From Dongia_A sp035695765 (GTDB lineage Bacteria > Pseudomonadota > Alphaproteobacteria > Dongiales > Dongiaceae): a stretch of DNA of 64,000 nt. A program made the translations under genes and the position numbers. The DNA is taken from NCBI GenBank assembly GCA_035695765.1, contig DASRRI010000007.1:1-64000 (forward strand), read 5' to 3'. The notes below the pieces were generated by a model, which did not search any database, was not told the origin of the DNA, and worked only from the letters and a program-made list of their open reading frames with translations. Below are positions 9,129-17,326 of this stretch, piece by piece. Within the stretch, counting starts at the first letter, position 1. Each line of letters starts with the position of its first letter.

Positions 9129-11832
9129 GGGTCTGGCCGCAACCCTTGCTCTCCGAGCGGCTCCGGCGCTCCAGCGCCAGGTGACTTTCCGCGGCGCACT
9201 CAAGCGCGTCAATGCGGCGATGCGTGGCCGTGCCGCTGGGATCGCTTTGCTGAGTGCCCTGATCGCGGTGCGCATGCTTGATCCGGTCGCGATCGAACGT
9301 CTGCGCTTCCAGCAATTCGACACCATGCAGCAGATCGCGCCTCGCGACACGACCATCTCCCCCGTGGCAGTTCTCGACATCGATGAGGACAGCCTGCGCA
9401 GGATCGGGCAATGGCCGTGGCCGCGCAACGTGATCGCGCGCCTGGTCGAGCGCTTGACGGAACTTGGAGCGGCCTCCATCGGCTTCGACGTGGTTTTTCC
9501 TGAGTTGGACCGGATGTCGCCTGCGGAATTCGTCAAGACGACGGAGGGGCTGAGTCCACAATCGCAGAACGAACTCGCTGGAAGGCCATCGAACGATGAG
9601 ATCCTGGCAAGGGCCATCGCGAACAACCGGGTGGTGCTCGGTATCGCCTCGCAGGACCGGAGCAAAGTCGATCCGCCTGCCTTCCGGACCACGGCGGTCG
9701 TGGAAATCGGCGGCGACCCGCGGCCGTTCCTCTACAACTACCCGGCACTGGTCGGGAACGTACCGCCGCTCGAGAGCGCCGCACAGGGGCGTGGCGGTTT
9801 CTTCCTTCTGCCGGAGAGCGATGGCGTGATCCGCCGCGTACCGACGGTGATCCGCGTTGGACAGGATCTTGTCCCGGCCTTGTTCGTCGAACTGCTCCGC
9901 GTCGCGACAGGGCAGCCGAGCTATGCCATCCGCTCGAGTCAGGCAGGGCTCGAGGGTCTGATCATCGCGCGTGTCACCATCCCGACAGATCGCGACGGGA
10001 CATTCTGGATCCGATATGCACGACCGCGACCCGATCGGCTCTTGCCCGCGGCGGATGTGCTGGACGGCAGCGTCGACCCGAAATCGGTGAGCGGCAAGCT
10101 TGTGCTGATCGGCACCTCCGCCGCCGGCCTCGGCGACATCCGAGTGACGCCGCTCGGCTATTCCATGCCAGGCGTGGAAATCCAGGCGCAGATTCTAGAG
10201 ACCGCGATCGCGGGCGCCGGCCTGCGCCGGCCGGTCTGGATCCAGGCGCTGGAGATCGCCGCCGTCATTGTCGCCGGCCTCCTGCTGATAGCGCTTGTTC
10301 CGCTGCTGGGCGCGCGATGGACTATCGGGCTTCTCGTCGGCATGGTCGGATTGTTCGCTGGGACCGCCTGGTACGCCTTCGTCGAGCAATCTCTGTTGTT
10401 CGATGCGGTCTATCCTTCCGCGAGCACGCTGCTCTGCTACAGCCTGCTCGTCTATGTCGGGCACTATACCGTCGAGCGCCAGCGCCGGCAGGTGAGCGAG
10501 GCGTTCGGGAGATACCTGTCCCCGGTGCTGGTGCAGCGCCTCGCCAAGGATCCCGACAGGCTGAAGCTCGGCGGAGAGCTGAAGCACATGACGATCCTGT
10601 TCTGCGACATACGCGGCTTCACACGGATTTCGGAGCGCCTGCAGAACAAGCCAGAGACTCTGACCAACCTCGTGAACCGCTTCTTGACGCCGCTGAGCGA
10701 GGAGGTCCTCAAACACAACGGCACGATCGACAAGTATATCGGCGACTGCATCATGGCATTCTGGAACGCACCGCTCGATGACGGGGCGCATGCCGCGAAT
10801 GCCTGCCGGGCGGCGTTGGACATGTTCAAGGCTCTGGCAGCCCTCAATGCCGAGCTGAGGACGGAGGCAAATCAGTCGGACAATGCGCGCCAGATTGCGA
10901 GGGCGTTTCGCGATCTCAAACAGCTGCCCATGTCTCCGGAATCGGATGGCGACCGGCAGGAGTTGATCGGGGTCCTGCAGCGCGAGGCTAGCCAGGGCAG
11001 CGCGTTCGCGCAATATTCGCTCGCGAAGGCATACCGTGATGGCCTCGTCGGGCGGAAGGATCTCGGGCGCGCCGTACAGCTGTTCAGTTCTGCAGCGGAA
11101 TCCGGCTACACGCCGGCGCAGTGCAATCTCGGAAGCCGGTACGCGCGCGGCGACGGCGTGCCGCATGACCGCGTCATGGCGTTGACCTGGTTGACGCTGG
11201 CGGCACGGGACGGCCTTGCGGCGGCCGAGGAAAGCAGGGTCGAGCTGCTCCGCCATATGAAGGCGGACGAGATTTCTGAATCCGAGCGCCGGGTTCAGGC
11301 TTGGCGCCCAAGCCGCTCCGGACAGGCGATAACCCAGATCAACATGGGGATCGGCATCAATACCGGCCCGTGCGTCGTTGGCAACATGGGCTCGCGCGTG
11401 CGCTTCGATTATTCCGTTCTGGGGGACACGGTGAATTTGGCCTCGCGGCTTGAGGCGCAATCAAGCAACTATGGCGTGCCGATCGTCATCAGCGCCGCGA
11501 CGCGGCGGGAGGTCGAGGACTTTGCCACGCTCGAGCTTGACCGCATCATCGTCAAGGGCAAGACGGAGCAGGTCGCCATTTTCGGGCTGATTGGAGGGCC
11601 AGACATGGCAACGACCGCGGAGTTCCAGCAGCTCAAGAAAGCCCATGAGGCGATGCTCGACGCCTACCGCGCGCGCCGATGGCGCGAGGCGCTAGACTGC
11701 CTGAGCGGCTGCTTGTCCATGGCAGTGCAGCTCGAGGGGCTTTATGATCTCTATCGGGAAAGGGTCGAGAGCTTTCTGGAAAGTCCGCCACCCCTGGACT
11801 GGGACGGCGTATTCGTCGCATTGAAGAAATGA
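9106..11832 (+). CDS. CHASE2-domain class III adenylate cyclase with Sel1 repeats nested in the catalytic domain
   Basis: A 908-residue membrane signalling enzyme predicted to make cyclic AMP from ATP. An N-terminal membrane segment (about 45-60) precedes a periplasmic CHASE2 sensor (about 60-370, with FDTMQ, AVLDIDEDSL and GFDVVFPE). Three transmembrane helices follow (about 380-455), then the cyclase domain. Metal ligands D501 and D547, the adenine-type lysine K543, S770 at the second specificity position, and N777/R781 are all present. Between residues about 586 and 742 the cyclase fold is interrupted by about 157 residues, which include two Sel1-like helical repeats (about 632-705: AQYSLAKAYRDG, AQCNLGSRYARGDGV). 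The catalytic frame then resumes at INMGIGINTGP. It overlaps the HlyD gene by 23 nt. ATG 9118 is an alternative start. Confidence 0.88.
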   Translation: MTPFMSVKGLAATLALRAAPALQRQVTFRGALKRVNAAMRGRAAGIALLSALIAVRMLDPVAIERLRFQQFDTMQQIAPRDTTISPVAVLDIDEDSLRRIGQWPWPRNVIARLVERLTELGAASIGFDVVFPELDRMSPAEFVKTTEGLSPQSQNELAGRPSNDEILARAIANNRVVLGIASQDRSKVDPPAFRTTAVVEIGGDPRPFLYNYPALVGNVPPLESAAQGRGGFFLLPESDGVIRRVPTVIRVGQDLVPALFVELLRVATGQPSYAIRSSQAGLEGLIIARVTIPTDRDGTFWIRYARPRPDRLLPAADVLDGSVDPKSVSGKLVLIGTSAAGLGDIRVTPLGYSMPGVEIQAQILETAIAGAGLRRPVWIQALEIAAVIVAGLLLIALVPLLGARWTIGLLVGMVGLFAGTAWYAFVEQSLLFDAVYPSASTLLCYSLLVYVGHYTVERQRRQVSEAFGRYLSPVLVQRLAKDPDRLKLGGELKHMTILFCDIRGFTRISERLQNKPETLTNLVNRFLTPLSEEVLKHNGTIDKYIGDCIMAFWNAPLDDGAHAANACRAALDMFKALAALNAELRTEANQSDNARQIARAFRDLKQLPMSPESDGDRQELIGVLQREASQGSAFAQYSLAKAYRDGLVGRKDLGRAVQLFSSAAESGYTPAQCNLGSRYARGDGVPHDRVMALTWLTLAARDGLAAAEESRVELLRHMKADEISESERRVQAWRPSRSGQAITQINMGIGINTGPCVVGNMGSRVRFDYSVLGDTVNLASRLEAQSSNYGVPIVISAATRREVEDFATLELDRIIVKGKTEQVAIFGLIGGPDMATTAEFQQLKKAHEAMLDAYRARRWREALDCLSGCLSMAVQLEGLYDLYRERVESFLESPPPLDWDGVFVALKK

Positions 11833-12135
11833 GCGTGCGTGCCCCCTCGAACCGCCGCCGGCCGAACCTGCCACCTCCGCCACTGCGAACGATGTCAGGC
11901 TGACTTTCATGTCCTATCTGTTCCTTATCTCGCGAATGAGGTGAAGCGAGATGCGGGAGCCATCGCGCATAGGAGTACGGTCATGGCTCATGGCTGCGGC
12001 GTGGACAATGCACGTGGCGCAGTCTTCCGGCGACGTGCGGTAAACGGTGAGCTCAGGAGTGTGTCGTCAGGAGCTGGATCTGACTGGCGCATAAGCGGCC
12101 TTCGACGTACACGCGAATCTATCGAACCGTTTTGT
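11833..12135. other. Intergenic region after the secretion operon
   Basis: About 300 nt without a convincing gene. A 114-codon frame on the + strand (11839-12183) has no ribosome-binding site and an Arg/Cys-rich composition unlike its neighbours. A weak inverted repeat, ATCTCGC/GCGAGAT with a 12-nt loop, lies at 11927-11952 but has no T-run. Nothing else was recognised. Confidence 0.4.
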
Positions 12136-12354
12136 TCAGCTCGCGGGCTTGCCGCCCGTCGGGACCGATTTCCATCTCGATGAGCGATCGGCTTTAGTCA
12201 AATGAACGGCTATGCCGGCCAGCCACGCAACGACGTGTCCGCCGAATTCAGCGATGGCCTTTGACCGTTCCGCACGCGCCCGCGCGACGTAGAAATCGAA
12301 CTGCTCCAGGGTCAGGCGCTCGTTGGTCCGTAGAGGCGATTGCTCGATTCTCAT
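12136..12354 (-). CDS. Small hypothetical protein, divergent from a LysR gene
   Basis: A 72-residue frame starting at ATG 12354 with a good ribosome-binding site (GGAG, 7 nt before the start). The sequence has a charged helix (LTLEQFDFYVARARAERSKA) and an amphipathic segment (VVAWLAG). This layout resembles short alphaproteobacterial proteins of unknown function with an RAxxxRSxAIAE-type core, but I cannot name the family firmly. It is divergent from the LysR gene at 12454 with about 100 nt between them. No signal peptide or catalytic motif is visible. Confidence 0.5.
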   Translation of the reverse strand: MRIEQSPLRTNERLTLEQFDFYVARARAERSKAIAEFGGHVVAWLAGIAVHLTKADRSSRWKSVPTGGKPAS

Positions 12355-12431
12355 GGCAATTCTCCATGCGCTCTCAGACAGAATGTGGGATCCAGTTAAA
12401 GATTACTGAAACGAATTGTTGATATGTGATG

Positions 12432-12451
12432 CATGATAATTCATCATGAAT
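12432..12451. promoter_or_regulatory. Nested palindromes overlapping the LysR translation start region
   Basis: Two overlapping perfect inverted repeats are visible: CATGAT-5 nt-ATCATG (12432-12437 and 12443-12448) and ATTCAT-C-ATGAAT (12439-12451). They end 2 nt before the LysR start codon, where a Shine-Dalgarno sequence would be expected but is absent. This suggests an autoregulatory operator. Assignment to the LysR product is inference. Confidence 0.35.
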
Positions 12452-12453
12452 GA

Positions 12454-13314
12454 ATGGCGCGCATCGACCTCGATTCAGACCTGCTCCGGTGCTTCGTCGC
12501 CGTCGCCGACACGCGCGGCTTTACTGCGGCCGGCGCACTGATCGGCCTGACCCAATCCGGGATCAGCGTGCGCATCCGCAACCTGGAAGACCGGCTGGGA
12601 CGCCGGCTGCTGGACCGCACCAGCCGGTCGGTGACGCTGACCGAGGCAGGGGAGCTGTTTCTCGGCTATGCCCGCCGGATGATCGACCTCAATGACGAGG
12701 CGGTCGGGCGGCTGTGCGGGCCGTCGGCAGAAGGCCGGCTGCGGCTGGGGATTGCCGATTATGTCTTGCCGCGCCTGCTGCCGAACATTCTCGGCCGCTT
12801 TGCCCGCCTGCAACCCGGCGTGAAGATGGAACTGCGCACAGGGCTCAGTGCCGACCTGAGGCCGCCCTATGATCGCGGTGATCTGGACGTCGCGATCATC
12901 GCGCGCGGCCAGGTCTTCAAGGGCGGCGACCTGCTGTATCACGACCAGATGATCTGGGTGGCAGCGCCGGAGTTCGAGCTTCGGCTGGATCGTCCGCTGC
13001 CGGTCGCAACCCTGCCGTCCTTCTGCAGCATCCGGCGGGCAGCATTGCGCGCGCTCGACCGGTCCGGCATCGGCTGGGAGATCGTCTACGAAAGCACCTC
13101 GACCGCGGGGATGCTCGCCGTTGTGCAGAGCGGGCTCGGCATTGCGGCAATCGAGGCCTCCAGCTTCCAGGCGCCGATGCGGCAGCTGGGCGAAAAAGAC
13201 GGACTGCCGCCGTTGCCGAAGTCCGAGATCGCCCTGCACGTTCGGGAGGAAACACCGCCGCCGAGCTGCGAGGCGTTCATCGGATTCATCACTGAGGAAT
13301 TCAGGGCGTCCTAG
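12454..13314 (+). CDS. LysR-family transcriptional regulator
   Basis: A 286-residue LysR regulator. The N-terminal winged helix-turn-helix (about 5-65) carries LLRCFVAVADTRGFTAAG and LTQSGISVRIRNLEDRLGRRLLDRT, typical for the family. The effector-binding domain follows (about 90-285). The start region has no clear Shine-Dalgarno sequence and is covered by palindromes. It is divergent from the small gene at 12354 and lies 65 nt upstream of an ABM monooxygenase gene on the same strand, so either could be its target. The effector cannot be read from the sequence. Confidence 0.9.
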   Translation: MARIDLDSDLLRCFVAVADTRGFTAAGALIGLTQSGISVRIRNLEDRLGRRLLDRTSRSVTLTEAGELFLGYARRMIDLNDEAVGRLCGPSAEGRLRLGIADYVLPRLLPNILGRFARLQPGVKMELRTGLSADLRPPYDRGDLDVAIIARGQVFKGGDLLYHDQMIWVAAPEFELRLDRPLPVATLPSFCSIRRAALRALDRSGIGWEIVYESTSTAGMLAVVQSGLGIAAIEASSFQAPMRQLGEKDGLPPLPKSEIALHVREETPPPSCEAFIGFITEEFRAS

Positions 13315-13379
13315 CGCTGCCGACAATAACTGTCTGGACGGAGCGCTAAGCTGGCGGCCTCACGCGCAAGAGGTCTGCC

Positions 13380-13670
13380 ATGGAGATCTTCATTTTTGCC
13401 CGCTTCCATGCCCGCGAAGGGCAGCAGGCCGCCCTCGCCGCGGCACTGCGCGCGCAGGTTGGGCCGGTACGCGCCGAACCTGGGTGCCTGGAAATGGGAG
13501 TCTACCGGTCTGTGCGCAATCCGAGGCTGTTCTGGATCCACTCGCGCTGGGCCGACGAAGCAGCGTTCGATATGCACGCGAACCTGCCGAACACCGAGCG
13601 CTTCATGGAACGCACGGAGCAGCTGATCGATCATCCGTTTGATGCGACTCGTTGCGAGGCGCTCGTCTAG
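13380..13670 (+). CDS. ABM-domain (quinol monooxygenase-like) protein
   Basis: A 96-residue dimeric alpha/beta-barrel-type protein of the antibiotic biosynthesis monooxygenase superfamily. The FARFHAREGQ start, EPGCLEMGVYRS core and FWIHSRWADEAAFDMHAN stretch match YgiN-like quinol monooxygenases. Such proteins are small cytoplasmic oxygenases without a bound cofactor or are of unknown substrate. A ribosome-binding site (AAGAGG) precedes the ATG. It is convergent with the auxiliary lipoprotein gene that ends 7 nt away, and may be controlled by the upstream LysR protein. Confidence 0.8.
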   Translation: MEIFIFARFHAREGQQAALAAALRAQVGPVRAEPGCLEMGVYRSVRNPRLFWIHSRWADEAAFDMHANLPNTERFMERTEQLIDHPFDATRCEALV

Positions 13671-13676
13671 CTGAGC

Positions 13677-14279
13677 TCAGAATTTCGCCTCCGCGAGATC
13701 CCCGGCGAAGGCAGCGAAGATCTCATCCAGCCCGTCATTGAGCGCGGCCACGGCATTGTCGATGCTCTCGCCGGAGGTCGGCTTCTCCGCGGTGTAGACC
13801 TTGCTCAGGACCAAGCGGTCGCTGCTCTTCTCGATGATAGCGAGCTCGAGCGAGATGACGGCGCCCGACTTGTCTCCCACCAGCTGCTCCAGGCGCCTGA
13901 TGGTGCCGCGGATGACATAGGCGCTTTCGACCCGGAGCTCGCTCGGCACCACATTGTCAGCGACGCTTTCCTCGCGCAGGTAGGCAACCAGCTGGTCGCG
14001 CAGCATCTGCGGCGGCGCGTCGGTCCAATAGGCGTAGTTGCGCTGCTCGAGCTTCCGCCCGCCGTCGGCGGTGAAAAGCAAGGGCCGCTCCGTCATCACG
14101 CCTTCGCCGGCCAGCGGCACGACCTCGATGCCGCCTTTGACCTTCTTGGGTGCTTGTTCGGTGGGCTGCGCGGCGAGCAGGCGGAAATATTGCTCCTTGG
14201 GCACCGCCGGCGCGGAACCGAAGCAGCCGGCGAGCAGGGCGAGGACAGGCAGGAGCGCGAGGCCTTTCAGTGCGCGCAT
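13677..14279 (-). CDS. ABC-type transport auxiliary lipoprotein (PqiC/LptE-like family)
   Basis: A 200-residue lipoprotein. The signal peptide MRALKGLALLPVLALLAGC gives lipobox LAGC with C19. The mature part has the family pattern YFRLLAAQP near its start and ALNDGLDEIFAAFAGDL at its end. Proteins of this family accompany MCE/Mla-type ABC transporters and are thought to sit at the outer membrane to complete lipid transfer. ATG 14279 is chosen over GTG 14285 because GGAG stands 8 nt upstream and the preceding MCE gene ends at 14282, leaving 2 nt between them. It is the last gene of the SpoIIE-STAS-Mla operon. Confidence 0.85.
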   Translation of the reverse strand: MRALKGLALLPVLALLAGCFGSAPAVPKEQYFRLLAAQPTEQAPKKVKGGIEVVPLAGEGVMTERPLLFTADGGRKLEQRNYAYWTDAPPQMLRDQLVAYLREESVADNVVPSELRVESAYVIRGTIRRLEQLVGDKSGAVISLELAIIEKSSDRLVLSKVYTAEKPTSGESIDNAVAALNDGLDEIFAAFAGDLAEAKF

Positions 14280-14281
14280 GA

Positions 14282-15301
14282 TCACTGCTCCGCCGAAGAA
14301 GCGGGCGTGAGGCCCTTATCCGCGTCCGGCGGCCCACCATTCAGGAGCAGGCCTGGATTCTGGCGGATCAATCTGCTGAACTCGCTCATGTTGCGCGCCG
14401 TCCCATCGATGTTGCGCGTGATCGAATCGATGTTCTGCGCCACAGAACGCAGGATGTATTCGAGATTCGCAAGGGATTTGTCCACGTTCTTGCGATTGTC
14501 GCCGATCATGTCGCTGACCTGGTCGGCGAGCTGCTCGAGCTTCTGGCCCAGCGACTTCACCTCTGCCGCGGCGACGCTGGCGTCCTTCGTAGCCTTTTCC
14601 GTGTTGGCGAGGATGGTGCGCACCGACTGGAGGTTCTGGTTGTCGACGAACTTGTCGACCTGCAGCAAGGTCGCATTCATCTGCGTCGTGAAGGTCGAGA
14701 GGTCGTCGGTGATCTTCGGCGTCTTGTTCTGCACGTCGCTGGCGATCGCCTGCAGGCTGGTGAACAATTCCTCGAGATTGGCATCGGTGTTGTTGCCGAT
14801 CCGCTTGATGATGTCGTCGACGTCCTGGATCAGCGGCTTGAGTGAATTCTGCGACAGATCGCCGATCTGGCCCGCGACCTGCGCCATCAGCGAGAAGGCA
14901 TCCGCCGGGGGACCGCTCAAGATCTCGCCGCCGGCGTCAACCAGCTGGGGCGACTTGCCGCCGAACACCTCCACCGTCTTGGCGGCGAGGAAGCTGGAGG
15001 CGGAGATGCGCGCCACCGAATCGGCCGGGAAATGCCAGCCCTTATCCACCGTCACGACGACGCGGAAGCGGTATTTGCCGTCGATCCATTCCGGGTCGAT
15101 ACGCTCGACCTGGCCGATCTTGTAGCCCTCGTAGCGTACGAGCGTGCCGTAATCGATATCTGTCACGGCGTCCATGACGATCGCGTAGCTGTCGGTTGGC
15201 CCAGTCCGCCCCGAGATCTGCGCGAGCGCCCAGAGCAGCGCGACGATCATGGCCGCGACGAACACGCCTACGGTCGTGTAGTTGATGAAATGGTTTCGCA
15301 T
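14282..15301 (-). CDS. mlaD: MlaD-like MCE-domain protein
   Basis: A 339-residue substrate-binding component of an Mla-type lipid transporter. One N-terminal membrane anchor (about 5-28: YTTVGVFVAAMIVALLWAL) is followed by an MCE domain (about 38-115: VTDIDYGTLVRYEGYKIGQV, AAKTVEVFGG). A long helical C-terminal region (about 140-320) is rich in Asn, Asp and Ser and longer than in E. coli MlaD (about 183 residues). The extension resembles the tubular tails of longer MCE proteins such as those of Rhizobium and mycobacteria. The gene is 28 nt after the ATPase gene and immediately before the auxiliary lipoprotein gene. Confidence 0.88.
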   Translation of the reverse strand: MRNHFINYTTVGVFVAAMIVALLWALAQISGRTGPTDSYAIVMDAVTDIDYGTLVRYEGYKIGQVERIDPEWIDGKYRFRVVVTVDKGWHFPADSVARISASSFLAAKTVEVFGGKSPQLVDAGGEILSGPPADAFSLMAQVAGQIGDLSQNSLKPLIQDVDDIIKRIGNNTDANLEELFTSLQAIASDVQNKTPKITDDLSTFTTQMNATLLQVDKFVDNQNLQSVRTILANTEKATKDASVAAAEVKSLGQKLEQLADQVSDMIGDNRKNVDKSLANLEYILRSVAQNIDSITRNIDGTARNMSEFSRLIRQNPGLLLNGGPPDADKGLTPASSAEQ

Positions 15302-15329
15302 CGACGATCTTTCCCCTCAGCCCTCGGGC

Positions 15330-16178
15330 TTAGTCCCCTGCCAGACGGCGCAGATATTCCTCAGGATCGACTTCCACGTGCTCGGACCGACGGTTGATCA
15401 GGTTCTGCACGCGCTCATTCGGATTGACCCGGATCTGGTCCGGCCGCTCGCAGGCGAGGATATGGCCGCGGTCCAGCACGGTGATGCGGTCGCCGATCTT
15501 GAAGGCGCTCTCCACATCGTGGGTCACGACGACCACGGAAATCCCCATCGCCTCGCGCAAGCGCAGGATGAGGTCATCGAGCGCGGACGAGACGATGGGA
15601 TCAAGGCCGGATGACGGCTCGTCCAGGAAGACCAGCTTCGGGTCCATGACGATGGCGCGCGCGATCGAGGCGCGCTTCACCATGCCGCCCGACAGCTCCG
15701 CCGGCATCAGGTTGCCGAATCCGGACATGTTCACGACCTCGAGCTTCAGCCGCGCCATGATGTCCATGGTCTTCTCGTCGAGATGGGCGAGCTCGCGCAG
15801 CGGCAGCTTCACGTTTTCTGCAACATTCATGGAGCTGAACAAGGCGCCGAACTGAAACGCGACACCGATCTTGCGGCGCAGCTCCAGCTTCTTCATCGGC
15901 TTCAGATGGCCGATATCCTGGCCCAGCAGCTTGATCTTGTCCCCGACCGGCGGCATCAGGCCGACCAGGTGGCGCAGCAAAGTGGTCTTGCCGGAGCCGC
16001 TGCCACCCATGATCACCATGATCTCGCCCTCATGGACTTTCATGCTAACGTCGAACAGCACCTGGCGCGATCCGAATGACCAGTCGAGATGATCGACCTC
16101 GATCACGACCGGACGGTTCTCCAGCTCCTCGATCGTGGGTTTCCAGATGGTCTCGGGTTCTTGTGCGGCAAGGGCCAT
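15330..16178 (-). CDS. mlaF: MlaF-like ABC transporter ATP-binding protein
   Basis: A 282-residue ATPase of the lipid transporter. It carries Walker A GGSGSGKTT, a Q-loop VAFQFGALF, signature LSGGMVKR, Walker B KLVFLDEPSSGLDP and H-loop VVVTHD. The GGMVKR signature is typical of MlaF-type ATPases. The N-terminus is about 25 residues longer than E. coli MlaF (EPETIWKPTIEELENRP). ATG 16178 is used because it overlaps the permease stop as TGATG; TTG 16181 is possible but unnecessary. It works with the permease encoded just upstream. Confidence 0.92.
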   Translation of the reverse strand: MALAAQEPETIWKPTIEELENRPVVIEVDHLDWSFGSRQVLFDVSMKVHEGEIMVIMGGSGSGKTTLLRHLVGLMPPVGDKIKLLGQDIGHLKPMKKLELRRKIGVAFQFGALFSSMNVAENVKLPLRELAHLDEKTMDIMARLKLEVVNMSGFGNLMPAELSGGMVKRASIARAIVMDPKLVFLDEPSSGLDPIVSSALDDLILRLREAMGISVVVVTHDVESAFKIGDRITVLDRGHILACERPDQIRVNPNERVQNLINRRSEHVEVDPEEYLRRLAGD

Positions 16179-16975
16179 CAATGCGTACTCAGATAGCCGA
16201 TGACCATGTCGGACACGACGATCGCGGTGATCGCCTGCACCACGGCGCGCGTGGTGACCCGCCCGACGCCTTCGGCGCCGCCGGTGACGCTGGCACCGTT
16301 CATGACGCCGATCAATCCGATCAGCAAGCCGAAGAACGAGGATTTGATGATGCCATGCCAGACATCATCGGCTTTCAGGATCTGCAGCGTGTCGTAGATG
16401 TAGGAGCCGATCGATTTGTCGAGGCTGGCGGACACGTAGAGCGCCGCCGCACCGATCGAGATCAGGTTGGCCAGCATGGCGAGGCAGGGCAGCATGACGA
16501 CCAAGGCGATCAACATCGGCGCGACCAGGAATCGCACGGGATTGATCCCCATGACCTGCAGCGCGTCGACTTCCTGATTGATGGTCATGGTGGCAAGGCG
16601 CGCCGCGATGGCGGAACCAGAGCGGCCTGCGATCAGGATGCCCATGATGAGCGGCGAGAATTCGCGCGTGACCGAGAGCGCGATACCGATGTAGGCGAAG
16701 TTCTGTGCGCCGAACAGGCCGAGCGAATAGAGGCTCTGGATCGCCAGCATCAGGCCAATAGTGGCCGCCAGCAGCATGGAGATCGGCAGCGCGGCGATGC
16801 CGAAGCGCATCATCTCCGCGAAGGTATGGGTGAAGCGCACCGGCTGGCGATAGAAGCGGCCGATGAAAACCCAGACGATGGATTCGGCCAGCAGCGAAGC
16901 GCCGAAGCCCCATTCATCGAAGCCCCTCGCCGTGCGCCGGCCGATCGCGTCGAAAAATCTGAGAACGGCGGCCAT
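16178..16975 (-). CDS. mlaE: MlaE-like ABC lipid transporter permease
   Basis: A 265-residue inner-membrane permease with five or six predicted helices. Family signatures are AARLATMTINQEVDALQVMGINP (in overlapping parts ARLATMTINQEVDAL and VMGINPVRFLVAP) and the end region FFGLLIGLIGVMNGASVTGGAEGVG. The extended N-terminal amphipathic region (FFDAIGRRTARGFDEWG) is common in MlaE proteins. It starts 9 nt after the STAS gene stop, and its stop shares one base with the ATPase start, so translation is coupled. Confidence 0.92.
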   Translation of the reverse strand: MAAVLRFFDAIGRRTARGFDEWGFGASLLAESIVWVFIGRFYRQPVRFTHTFAEMMRFGIAALPISMLLAATIGLMLAIQSLYSLGLFGAQNFAYIGIALSVTREFSPLIMGILIAGRSGSAIAARLATMTINQEVDALQVMGINPVRFLVAPMLIALVVMLPCLAMLANLISIGAAALYVSASLDKSIGSYIYDTLQILKADDVWHGIIKSSFFGLLIGLIGVMNGASVTGGAEGVGRVTTRAVVQAITAIVVSDMVIGYLSTH

Positions 16976-16984
16976 GATCCGGAT

Positions 16985-17323
16985 CTAGCCCTTCGCCGCC
17001 GCAAGGGCAGTTGGCAGATCGGCGTGGATGGTGAATACCTTGTCGAGGCGCGCCAGCTCCAGCACCCTGCGGGCGCGCTGGCTGACCGAGACCAGGGCAA
17101 GGTCGTTCTTCTGCTTGCGCGCGGTCTGCAAGCCTTCGATCAGGCTGGCGATGCCGGATGAATCGATATAGGTCACCTGGCTCAGATCAACCAGGATGTC
17201 GCGCTTCTGCTTCATGCTGTCGAGGAGGGCGCGGCGCACCTTAGGCGCCTCCTCCATGTCGATTTCTCCGGAGAGCGCAACCACGGTCCGGCCGGATTGT
17301 TCGGTGATGCTCGTGACAGCCAT
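16985..17323 (-). CDS. STAS-domain protein (SpoIIAA/RsbV-like, in the MlaB position)
   Basis: A 112-residue single STAS domain. The sequence YIDSSGIASL contains the DSSG loop; S55 matches the serine that is phosphorylated in SpoIIAA and RsbV. In E. coli Mla the STAS protein MlaB binds the ATPase MlaF and supports transport. This gene sits between a SpoIIE/HATPase protein gene (3 nt away) and the permease gene (9 nt away), so it could be both the MlaB subunit and a phosphorylation-controlled antagonist. That double role is inference. The alternative is a classical anti-sigma factor antagonist that happens to share the operon, but no sigma factor is present nearby. Confidence 0.88.
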   Translation of the reverse strand: MAVTSITEQSGRTVVALSGEIDMEEAPKVRRALLDSMKQKRDILVDLSQVTYIDSSGIASLIEGLQTARKQKNDLALVSVSQRARRVLELARLDKVFTIHADLPTALAAAKG

Positions 17324-17326
17324 GCT

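Noticed and set aside
11927..11952. Inverted repeat ATCTCGC/GCGAGAT considered as operon terminator
   Set aside because: Seven-base stem with a 12-base loop and no T-run; too weak to annotate as a terminator.
11839..12183. A 114-codon frame between the cyclase and LysR genes
   Set aside because: No ribosome-binding site, unlikely residue composition, and it overlaps the better-supported small gene on the other strand.
16076..17161. A 361-codon + strand frame opposite the Mla permease and STAS genes
   Set aside because: Composition is dominated by Asp, His, Arg and Gln, as expected from the reverse strand of real genes.
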